Assembly: GCA_012841425.1 (NCBI GenBank)
Contig: DUUR01000057.1
Coordinates: forward strand, 1-5,389
Direction: 5' to 3'
From: Bacteroidales bacterium
GTDB taxonomy: Bacteria > Bacteroidota > Bacteroidia > Bacteroidales > Dysgonomonadaceae
DNA length: 5,389 bases
Shown piece after piece: positions 1-5,202 of this stretch (positions within the stretch are counted from its first letter, which is position 1; each line of letters begins with the position of its first letter). A program made the position numbers and the translations under genes. The notes under the pieces are model-generated. The model ran no database searches. It was not told the origin of the DNA and was given only the letters and a program-made list of their open reading frames with translations.

Positions 1-20
1 ATAGTTGTACCAAAATCTTA

Positions 21-28
21 CAAAGGTA
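21..28 (-). promoter_or_regulatory. Possible -7 promoter element for a gene to the left
   Basis: On the minus strand this reads TACCTTTG, a full match to the Bacteroidota -7 consensus TAnnTTTG. It lies just downstream of the ABC ATPase stop codon and would drive a leftward gene outside the window. No TTG-type -33 element is seen at the expected distance upstream. Matches to six fixed bases are not rare in AT-rich DNA, so this rests mainly on its intergenic position. Confidence 0.35.
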
Positions 29-35
29 ATAAAAA

Positions 36-1046
36 CTAATTTAAATAAGATAAAGATCTAAGAGCCTCTTCTATACTGTAGGCAACAACTATTTCGTCAT
101 TGAATTTCAATGTCCAGCTATTATTATCTTCATTTACAAAAAGCTCAACAGCTGCATCTGGAATAATTTTGTATCCTTTCCTTGAAAGTGCTTTTGTTGT
201 CCACCTAGCCATTAGTCCATCGGGATTGTTTACATGTGTAGTTATATACTTATCGAGGTTTTTTTGAACAATAAAACTACCATATTCCTTATCAAATTCA
301 TATGAGCTGTTATGGAAAATCTCTTCAAAACTGCCATTAAGCACTAAATCTTCGGGTGCACCAACTATTACACCTTTACCATACTCCATAAGCCATAGCT
401 TATCTGCCACCTGCATAGCGGTCTCCAATTCATGTGTTGAAATTAGAATAGTTTTCCCTGTATCACGTGCCAATTTTTGCAGTAAAAGTAAAATATTTAT
501 ACGGTTCGACAGGTCAAGATGAGATGTAGGCTCATCAAGCAGTATAAGAGGAGTGTCTTGTGCAAGTGCACGGGCAATAAACACCCTTTGTCGCTCACCA
601 TCAGACAGTTCATAAATATTTCTGTCATCAAAACCTTCAAGATGAGTCATTATCATTGCATCAGAAATAATCTTATTGTCTCTTTCGGACAGACTACCTA
701 ACCAGCCTGTATAAGGATCTCGTCCAATCGAAACAAGCTCTCTCACATTAAATGAAGCCACGGAGTGTTGCCCAGTTAGCACAACCGATAATAATCGGGC
801 CCTCATCTCAGGCTTGAGGTTAACTAAATCTTTGTTTTCAAGATGTATCTTTCCGTTATAGATTGGCTGCAGGCATGCAATTGATCGAATTAGGGTTGAT
901 TTTCCACAGCCATTTTTACCTATTAATGCAATAAGTTCACCTCTATCGGCAGATAAATTGAGGTTGCTTTGAACCGTCTTAGTCCTGTTCTTATCAGGAT
1001 ACCCTATACTTATATCAGAGAGTTTTAGAAAAGACATATCACTCAT
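36..1046 (-). CDS. ABC transporter ATP-binding protein, FecE/BtuD type, with C-terminal extension
   Basis: This is the ATPase subunit of an importer of the iron-siderophore, heme or vitamin B12 class; it would act at the inner face of the cytoplasmic membrane with a FecCD/BtuC-type permease. In the 336-residue product, Walker A is GKNGCGKST (43-51), the signature LSDGERQR (147-154), Walker B LILLDEP (167-173), the D-loop SHLD (175-178) and the switch histidine H205. The Q-loop region is VVLTGQ (88-93), so the glutamine may sit one place off the usual position. Family members are normally about 250-260 residues; here about 75 more follow residue 262. The ORF overlaps the rimM stop by 8 bp; Met4 (start at 1037) is an equally good start and would leave a 1 bp gap. 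Either arrangement suggests coupled translation. No permease or binding protein lies next to it in the window, so the substrate is unknown. Confidence 0.9.
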   Translation of the reverse strand: MSDMSFLKLSDISIGYPDKNRTKTVQSNLNLSADRGELIALIGKNGCGKSTLIRSIACLQPIYNGKIHLENKDLVNLKPEMRARLLSVVLTGQHSVASFNVRELVSIGRDPYTGWLGSLSERDNKIISDAMIMTHLEGFDDRNIYELSDGERQRVFIARALAQDTPLILLDEPTSHLDLSNRINILLLLQKLARDTGKTILISTHELETAMQVADKLWLMEYGKGVIVGAPEDLVLNGSFEEIFHNSSYEFDKEYGSFIVQKNLDKYITTHVNNPDGLMARWTTKALSRKGYKIIPDAAVELFVNEDNNSWTLKFNDEIVVAYSIEEALRSLSYLN

Positions 1047-1560
1047 CCAAAAGTCCTTCCGGAAGATTCATCTCAATAATTTTACCCCTCTCATCAATAG
1101 CAGTAATAAAATCTTCTGTTGCAGGAATCAGTATCTCCTTTTCTTCTTTTTGTAAAACAAACAGTGTATTTATTGTTGACTCATCAACGCTACTTATTTC
1201 TCCTATAAGTTTACCATCAACCCTTATTACTTTATAACCTACAAAATAGCTCCAACTTATAGTTCCGCTATCTTCATGTTCTATTACCATCTCTCGAGGC
1301 ATATAGACGGCTAAATTGGTATACTTAGATGCATCCTTCTCATCGTTTATCCCCTCAAATTTCACTCGTGCACCAACATCGGTTGTAAAAGTAAAATCCT
1401 CTATAAAAAATGGCACTGGTATATTCTCAATCATCAGAAAATAATACTCGCTATCCAACTCTGCATATTCACCCTTATTGAATAGAATATTTATTTCACC
1501 CTTTATACCATATGGCTTTTGAGTGCGTCCAACCTGTATAATTTCTTGTGGAGAGATCAT
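1039..1560 (-). CDS. rimM: Ribosome maturation factor RimM
   Basis: RimM binds ribosomal protein S19 and helps mature the head of the 30S subunit, including 16S rRNA processing. The 173-residue length is normal. The N-terminal RimM barrel carries the family signature GRTQKPYGIKGEI (11-23). The C-terminal PRC-barrel runs from about 100 to the end, with VGYKVI (107-112), GEISSV (120-125), ILIPATEDFI (143-152) and the typical tail LPEGLLDE (166-173). The ATG follows the stop of the DUF4290-type gene by 5 bp, and the 3' end overlaps the ABC ATPase start, so it is almost certainly cotranscribed with both. In many bacteria rimM sits with rpsP, trmD and rplS; here it does not, which fits my recollection of Bacteroidota genomes. 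A purine-rich AAGAAG lies about 9 nt before the start and may serve as a weak ribosome binding site. Confidence 0.95.
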   Translation of the reverse strand: MISPQEIIQVGRTQKPYGIKGEINILFNKGEYAELDSEYYFLMIENIPVPFFIEDFTFTTDVGARVKFEGINDEKDASKYTNLAVYMPREMVIEHEDSGTISWSYFVGYKVIRVDGKLIGEISSVDESTINTLFVLQKEEKEILIPATEDFITAIDERGKIIEMNLPEGLLDE

Positions 1561-1565
1561 ATTTA

Positions 1566-2159
1566 TTATCTTCTTCTCTGATGTCGAATATTCTTGAGCT
1601 TATTGCGACTAGGTGTAACCTTTACTTCTGGAATAACATAATCTTCTATTGTAAGTTTTATTTTACCACCCGAGAGGTCGTACAAGTCTTCATAAATCTT
1701 TATATCATCTACATCTTTATTCCACTGAACATAAGATTTTTTCATCTGGCTTGCTATCATTTTCACAAGCTGCATTTTTTTATCACCCTCTTCCATTTTT
1801 GCAGCTATATCAATAATTTTCTCCATTATTTTGCCATAATGACGATACTTCATGGTGGGCCTACTATATTCTATTTTTCCAGGAGCCGAATATAATTCCT
1901 CTCTCTTTATAACTTCATATGGATACTCAATATCAAGTTTAAAATCAGACATAATTGCCAAATGATCCCACAGAATGTGCTTAAAGTTGTTCACATCTCG
2001 TAAGTGTGGAAACATGTTACCCATAACATCTATTACCGAGTAAGCACAAACTTTACGTTCTTGTGGATCCTCTATAGCAACGCAATGGTCAACCATATTT
2101 TGTATATTTCTTCCATATTCAGGCATCGTAAGTTTAGCCTTTTGTGTATTATATTGCAT
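1566..2159 (-). CDS. DUF4290-type conserved protein of unknown function
   Basis: The 197-residue product resembles the DUF4290 family, which I know only from Bacteroidota and which has no assigned function. Recognisable stretches are PEYGRNIQNMVDHC (13-26), the segment after DPQERKVCAY (31-40), and a histidine/tryptophan patch HILWDHLAIMSDF (61-73). There is no signal peptide or membrane segment, so it is probably cytoplasmic. The middle (about 106-150) looks helical and charged. The C-terminus is strongly basic, ending HQRRR, which could contact RNA or the ribosome, but that is speculation. It lies 37 bp after the glucosaminidase stop and 5 bp before rimM. No Shine-Dalgarno is visible; the leader is simply A/T-rich. 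The tight linkage to rimM hints at a housekeeping role. The family assignment is from memory of the sequence pattern, not a search. Confidence 0.8.
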   Translation of the reverse strand: MQYNTQKAKLTMPEYGRNIQNMVDHCVAIEDPQERKVCAYSVIDVMGNMFPHLRDVNNFKHILWDHLAIMSDFKLDIEYPYEVIKREELYSAPGKIEYSRPTMKYRHYGKIMEKIIDIAAKMEEGDKKMQLVKMIASQMKKSYVQWNKDVDDIKIYEDLYDLSGGKIKLTIEDYVIPEVKVTPSRNKLKNIRHQRRR

Positions 2160-2196
2160 AATTATTTTTATATTTCCGATTATGTTTAAATCTAAA

Positions 2197-3144
2197 TTAT
2201 CTCAGTTTAAGCAAATCCCCTTCTTCGGGAATGTATTCATAGCTCTTTTTATTCAGACGATATAAATTTCTAAGTTGAATACCATATATTTGTGAAATAC
2301 TATACATAGATTCACCCACCTGAACTGTATGATACTCATATCCTTTATCAGCTCTTTTTTTCTTTTTCTGAAAATACACGATGTCTCCATCGATTAAAGG
2401 AAAATCTGAAGGGACTTCATTAAATTTTAAAAGATCCTCTTCTTTAAATCCAAATTCGTTAGAAATACTGCCAAATGTATCGCCATCTACTGCTATTACG
2501 TAAACCAATCCGTGAGTTATGTAGGGTTGATGCTTCCAGGTAGCCATAGATGCTTCGGCGTTACGAATTGCCTCTCTTTGTTTACGGCTAACACCTTTCC
2601 TGTATTTCTTGTCATCAAACCTATACAACTCATAGTCCTCAATAAGCTTTATCAACTTGTTAGCATAAGCTCTGTCGGTTGCATAACCCGACTGCTGGAG
2701 TCCTCTAGCCCAACCTTTATAGTCAGTGATAGAGAGCTCAAATAAGTTCCTATATCTACTACCACCCACCAAAAACTCTGAGTGATCTTGGTAAGAGTCT
2801 TCTACTCTGGCATAACTTCTAAAACAGTCATTTGGGGTATCGTCAGCTGCAAAAACCCTATTTCCACTCCAGCCTCTGTGGCATTTTATACCAAAATGAT
2901 TGTTAGATCGACGTGCCAAATCGCTCATCCCTGCACCCGATTCTAATATACCTTGCGCTAGTGTAATTGAGGCAGGTATACTATATCTTTCCATATGCTC
3001 AATAGCAAGATCACTATATTTTTCTATATATATCTCGTAGGTCCTAACTCCCGACTGCCCAAATAAGTGAGAAGAGATAAATAAAAACAACAGAAGGGGT
3101 ATGAGTTGCGGAATATGACTATATTTGTATGAATTAATATGCAT
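2197..3144 (-). CDS. Secreted glucosaminidase (GH73-like) with two LysM repeats
   Basis: A peptidoglycan hydrolase expected to cut N-acetylglucosaminyl bonds in the cell wall, acting in the periplasm or at the surface. Residues 1-30 form a signal peptide: a short polar start with K7, a hydrophobic core at about 12-28, then FGQ. I see no lipobox cysteine. The catalytic domain (about 35-175) has the family motif LAQGILESGAG (62-72), with E68 as the likely catalytic acid, followed by NNHFGIKC (81-88) and the conserved YATDRAYANKL (154-164). A basic linker (about 178-198) leads to LysM 1 (about 211-258) and LysM 2 (about 271-315, starting YHTVQVGESM), which bind glycan. The protein ends exactly at the second LysM. 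The start codon abuts the alternative upstream cdd ATG in an ATGCAT hexamer. No other Met precedes the hydrophobic core, so this start is favoured. Probably the first gene of the operon that includes rimM. Confidence 0.92.
   Translation of the reverse strand: MHINSYKYSHIPQLIPLLLFLFISSHLFGQSGVRTYEIYIEKYSDLAIEHMERYSIPASITLAQGILESGAGMSDLARRSNNHFGIKCHRGWSGNRVFAADDTPNDCFRSYARVEDSYQDHSEFLVGGSRYRNLFELSITDYKGWARGLQQSGYATDRAYANKLIKLIEDYELYRFDDKKYRKGVSRKQREAIRNAEASMATWKHQPYITHGLVYVIAVDGDTFGSISNEFGFKEEDLLKFNEVPSDFPLIDGDIVYFQKKKKRADKGYEYHTVQVGESMYSISQIYGIQLRNLYRLNKKSYEYIPEEGDLLKLR
3120..3127 (+). promoter_or_regulatory. Candidate -7 element for cdd
   Basis: TATATTTG matches TAnnTTTG in full and lies about 42 bp before the preferred cdd start at 3169, predicting a leader of about 35 nt. 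It lies within codons 6-9 of the divergent glucosaminidase gene. No TTG is seen 17-23 bp upstream, so the -33 half is weak or absent. If this is the promoter, the ATG at 3139 would have only a handful of leader bases, which supports the start at 3169. Confidence 0.5.
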
Positions 3145-3168
3145 TACAATTTTAACAAGTATCTAAGT

Positions 3169-3657
3169 ATGCGAGAAATAAATTTAACTACAAAGATAGC
3201 TGTTTATCCTTTAGAGGAGTGCTCTGATTTAGAAAAAAAGCTAATTGTTGCTGCAAAACATGCAACTGAAAAGTCATATGCTCCATATTCAAACTTTAAA
3301 GTGGGTGCTGCTTTACTTTTAGAGAATGGCGAAATAATTACTGGCAACAATCAAGAAAATGCAGCATATCCATCTGGCTTATGCGCAGAGAGGGTTGCTA
3401 TATTTTATGCAAACTCAGTATATCCCGACCAAAAGATTGTAGCTATCGCTATAGCTGCATGGGCTAATAACACATTTACCAAAGATGCTATTACACCTTG
3501 TGGAGGTTGCAGGCAAGTGCTTCTTGAAGCAGAAAGCAGATTCAGCTCACCAATGAGAATTTTAATGTACAGCGATGAGGGTATTTATGTTGTTAATAGC
3601 ATTAAAAGCTTGCTACCATTAAGTTTTGGAGACGAACAATTAAAAGCTTCAAAATGA
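3169..3657 (+). CDS. cdd: Cytidine deaminase
   Basis: Deaminates cytidine and deoxycytidine to uridine and deoxyuridine in pyrimidine salvage, in the cytoplasm. Counted from the start at 3169 the protein has 162 residues. It carries the sugar-contact motif NQEN (61-64), the zinc/catalytic motif CAER (72-75: C72 ligand, E74 proton shuttle) and PCGGCRQ (110-116, ligands C111 and C114). Three cysteine ligands and a single domain fit the homotetrameric class. An in-frame ATG at 3139 would add ten residues (beginning MHYNFNKY). I prefer 3169 because MREINL resembles family N-termini and because the -7 element at 3120-3127 leaves too little leader for 3139. The gene diverges from the glucosaminidase and overlaps the convergent lipoprotein gene by 9 bp at its stop, so it is probably monocistronic. 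No clear Shine-Dalgarno is present. Confidence 0.95.
   Translation: MREINLTTKIAVYPLEECSDLEKKLIVAAKHATEKSYAPYSNFKVGAALLLENGEIITGNNQENAAYPSGLCAERVAIFYANSVYPDQKIVAIAIAAWANNTFTKDAITPCGGCRQVLLEAESRFSSPMRILMYSDEGIYVVNSIKSLLPLSFGDEQLKASK
3191..3198 (-). promoter_or_regulatory. Candidate -7 element for the glucosaminidase operon
   Basis: On the minus strand this reads TATCTTTG, a full match to TAnnTTTG, 46 bp upstream of the glucosaminidase start codon; the leader would be about 40 nt. It falls inside the cdd coding sequence (about codons 8-10 from 3169). No TTG-type -33 element is visible at 17-23 bp. The identical core TATCTTTG recurs at the lipoprotein and DUF4922-type promoters in this window, which adds some support. 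Confidence 0.5.
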
Positions 3658-4146
3658 TGCTTCGTAAAGAGTTACTAGGTACCATTTTTTGTCTATAAGC
3701 GCAAAATAATAATCGGCATATATTCCGTTATTTATACCACGTATCTCTACAATTGCTGTGTCATTATTAAATCTTACAACTTGATAATATTGATCGAAGG
3801 GTCTAGTTAAGTATGTGCTATCGTAAGTTAAATCTAGTTGCTCCCAGTCATATCTGCTTATAGTCTCTTCTATTGAGGCCATACCCTCATGCTCTGAATC
3901 AGGAACAATAATACTAATTGGAAATTTAATTCGTTGTATTTGAAATCTCTCTTCCTTGCTAAATTTCTCAACAAACGTATTAAAGTCCTCACTAAATTCA
4001 TCTGGATGACCAACTAAACTGCTATCAATAACGGTGACATAGTCTTTGTTATTATCAAGCACACTTTCTTTCTTCTCCTTGCTTTGATTGCAAGAAAAAA
4101 GCATAAAAAATAATATGCAAGAGAAGACAAAAAATGTTTTTTTCAT
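3649..4146 (-). CDS. Small lipoprotein, DUF4348-like (possible NTF2-like fold)
   Basis: A predicted envelope lipoprotein of unknown function. From the start at 4146 (MKKTFF) it has 165 residues: a lysine-led hydrophobic signal, then a lipobox ending LFSC with C19 as the lipidated residue, then a charged linker rich in K, E and S (about 20-35). The mature domain (about 50-165) is mixed, with FVEKFSKEERFQIQRIKFPI (58-77), a YDWEQLDL segment and a closing strand pattern KWYLVTLYEASF. This resembles DUF4348 lipoproteins of Bacteroidales, which I recall as having an NTF2-like fold; that assignment is from memory and moderate. An in-frame ATG at 4164 would add six residues, but the promoter at 4177-4184 would leave it almost no leader and MKK is the typical lipoprotein start. 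No catalytic residues are evident. Its stop lies inside the end of cdd. Confidence 0.8.
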   Translation of the reverse strand: MKKTFFVFSCILFFMLFSCNQSKEKKESVLDNNKDYVTVIDSSLVGHPDEFSEDFNTFVEKFSKEERFQIQRIKFPISIIVPDSEHEGMASIEETISRYDWEQLDLTYDSTYLTRPFDQYYQVVRFNNDTAIVEIRGINNGIYADYYFALIDKKWYLVTLYEASF

Positions 4147-4176
4147 AAATAAAAAATTACCCATCGCTGACTTTCA

Positions 4177-4205
4177 CAAAGATACAAAAAAAGTTGATAA
4201 CCAAA
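4177..4205 (-). promoter_or_regulatory. Promoter of the lipoprotein gene (-33 TTTG and -7 TATCTTTG)
   Basis: On the minus strand the -7 element TATCTTTG occupies 4184 to 4177 and a TTTG lies at 4205 to 4202, with 17 bp between them. This is the only promoter in the window with both halves of the Bacteroidota consensus. Transcription should start near 4171, giving about 25 nt of leader to the ATG at 4146. Confidence 0.65.
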
Positions 4206-4222
4206 TAGTAATGTATAACATA

Positions 4223-4259
4223 TTATAATAGAAATATTAGCTATCTTTGTTTATAATAG
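4223..4259 (+). repeat. Pair of 9-bp direct repeats flanking the -7 element
   Basis: TTATAATAG occurs at 4223-4231 and again at 4251-4259, 28 bp apart start to start, on either side of the -7 element at 4242-4249. The repeat is all A/T but one base, so chance is a real possibility. If functional, it could be an operator pair for the downstream DUF4922-type gene. Confidence 0.3.
4242..4249 (+). promoter_or_regulatory. -7 promoter element for the DUF4922-type gene
   Basis: TATCTTTG matches TAnnTTTG in full, 33 bp upstream of the ATG at 4283, with a predicted leader of about 28 nt. Its last three bases are an in-frame TTG that could be mistaken for a start codon; the promoter position argues against that start. 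No TTG lies 17-23 bp upstream, so the -33 half is weak. Confidence 0.6.
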
Positions 4260-4273
4260 TATCTAAAAATTAT

Positions 4274-4278
4274 GAGGA
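4274..4278 (+). promoter_or_regulatory. Shine-Dalgarno-like site deciding the start at 4283
   Basis: GAGGA ends 4 nt before the ATG at 4283. It is the clearest ribosome-binding-like sequence in the window and supports 4283 over the upstream in-frame TTG at 4247. Confidence 0.5.
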
Positions 4279-4282
4279 TAAA

Positions 4283-5125
4283 ATGAATTTGCAAGAAGAG
4301 ATTAATAACCTTTTTTTAAATCAGCAAAATAATTGGGTTCAATTCAAGAATGCTATAGAACAACTAAATAGTGTCAAATCAAAAAAGATAAAATGGGATG
4401 ACAACAATTGTGCAACTATTCAGTATAATCCTTCTAGAATAACTTCCACCACAGCAAATATAGACAAGAAGCATATTAGTGAAAGGCCATGTTTTCTTTG
4501 CGAAGAAAATCGACCAACCGAACAGATGTGTATTCCTTTTATTAAGAAGTATGCAATTCTTTGTAACCCGTTTCCTATTCTCAAAAACCACCTCACCATA
4601 GCGTTACACTCTCATGTACCTCAGCGTATACGCCATAAAATTGGAGATATGCTTACGCTAGCCGAAAAACTTGATGATTATATCGTTTTCTATAACGGTC
4701 CCAAATGTGGAGCATCGGCTCCCGATCATTTTCATTTTCAAGCTGGACTAAAATCGGAGGTATTAATGCAAGGTGATAATGATTTGAGATCATGCTTATC
4801 GATAAGTAGTGAGGACAAAGACGAAGCACTTGAGCTCTTTGAAGAGGTGTATCAATATCTAAGTTCGCTACAGCCCAAAGAAGAAGAGCCTATGCTTAAT
4901 GTAATCTCTTATTATGAAAATGGTTTTTATAATATAAATATATTCCCACGTAAGCTGCACCGCCCTACTCAATATTACAGTGAAGGAAACGACAAAATTC
5001 TGATAAGTCCGGGGGCACTTGATATGGCGGGGCTACTCATAACTGTGAGAGAGGAAGATTTTATTAAAATTGACAAAAGTGAGATAGAGGATATTTACAA
5101 TCAGGTTTCTTTACTTATTATTTAA
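4283..5125 (+). CDS. DUF4922-type protein, GalT/HIT-like putative nucleotidyltransferase
   Basis: The 280-residue product resembles DUF4922 proteins of Bacteroidales, whose substrate is unknown to me. Visible motifs place it near the GalT branch of the HIT superfamily (hexose-1-phosphate uridylyltransferase, Ap4A phosphorylase, GDP-galactose phosphorylase). CFLC (70-73) sits in RPCFLCEENRP, like the GalT zinc cysteines. NPFPILKNHLTIA (95-107) resembles the NxFPxxxxHxL segment of that fold. GASAPDHFHFQAG (143-155) contains HxHxQ (H149, H151, Q153), where H151 would be the nucleotidylated histidine by analogy with GalT. H103, H109 or H111 plus H149 could complete a zinc site. A later segment, ISPGALDMAGLLI (241-253), looks characteristic of this family. 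There is no signal peptide, so it is probably cytoplasmic. Reading could open at a TTG at 4247, but that codon lies in the -7 element; the ATG at 4283 with GAGGA upstream is preferred. serB follows 77 bp later. Confidence 0.85.
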   Translation: MNLQEEINNLFLNQQNNWVQFKNAIEQLNSVKSKKIKWDDNNCATIQYNPSRITSTTANIDKKHISERPCFLCEENRPTEQMCIPFIKKYAILCNPFPILKNHLTIALHSHVPQRIRHKIGDMLTLAEKLDDYIVFYNGPKCGASAPDHFHFQAGLKSEVLMQGDNDLRSCLSISSEDKDEALELFEEVYQYLSSLQPKEEEPMLNVISYYENGFYNINIFPRKLHRPTQYYSEGNDKILISPGALDMAGLLITVREEDFIKIDKSEIEDIYNQVSLLII

Positions 5126-5170
5126 TCACAAAATTCTTTATTCACTTTTTTTCTATCATCTTATTATTGA

Positions 5171-5178
5171 ATACTTTG
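5171..5178 (+). promoter_or_regulatory. Weak candidate -7 element for serB
   Basis: ATACTTTG resembles TAnnTTTG but is imperfect, with TA shifted by one base. It lies 24 bp before the serB ATG. The 77 bp between the DUF4922-type stop and serB hold no GC-rich hairpin; a T-run at 5146-5152 lacks a stem. serB may have this promoter or be read through from upstream. Confidence 0.25.
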
Positions 5179-5202
5179 TAGATAGTAAAATTAAATGTAA
5201 AT

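Larger units (their letters stand above)
36..3144 (-). other. Predicted operon: glucosaminidase, DUF4290-type gene, rimM, ABC ATPase
   Basis: Four same-strand genes are separated by 37 bp, 5 bp and an 8 bp overlap, with no hairpin terminator visible in the junctions. The best promoter candidate is the TATCTTTG element at 3191-3198, upstream of the first gene. Other TAnnTTTG matches inside the glucosaminidase gene (2472-2479, 2616-2623) cannot be excluded as internal promoters but look like chance hits. Cotranscription of all four is an inference; the last two junctions are the strongest. Confidence 0.6.

Noticed and set aside
60..70. Short palindrome AAGAGCCTCTT as a terminator for the ABC ATPase gene
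   Set aside because: It is inside the coding sequence before the stop, has a one-base centre that cannot form a loop, and has no U-run downstream.
519..701. Plus-strand open frame of 60 codons
   Set aside because: Antisense to the signature and Walker B region of the ABC ATPase; no support of its own.
1548..1895. Plus-strand open frame of 115 codons rich in F, I, Y and H, resembling a membrane protein
   Set aside because: It lies antisense to the well-supported DUF4290-type gene and the rimM start. The hydrophobic look is what the complement of A-rich, lysine-rich codons gives, and there is no promoter or recognisable domain.
2004..2189. Plus-strand open frame of 61 codons
   Set aside because: Antisense to the N-terminal half of the DUF4290-type gene; low-complexity F/Y/I/H composition typical of a shadow.
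2472..2623. Two further minus-strand TAnnTTTG matches (2472-2479 and 2616-2623) as internal promoters
   Set aside because: Both lie deep inside the glucosaminidase coding sequence, over 300 bp from the next start. They are better taken as a measure of how often this motif occurs by chance in AT-rich DNA.
2512..2745. Plus-strand open frame of 77 codons
   Set aside because: Antisense shadow inside the glucosaminidase catalytic domain, with no family resemblance or start signal.
4379..4591. Minus-strand open frame of 70 codons
   Set aside because: Antisense to the CxxC region of the DUF4922-type gene, without promoter or domain.
5126..5202. Rho-independent terminator after the DUF4922-type gene
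   Set aside because: There is a T-run at 5146-5152 but no GC-rich inverted repeat before it.
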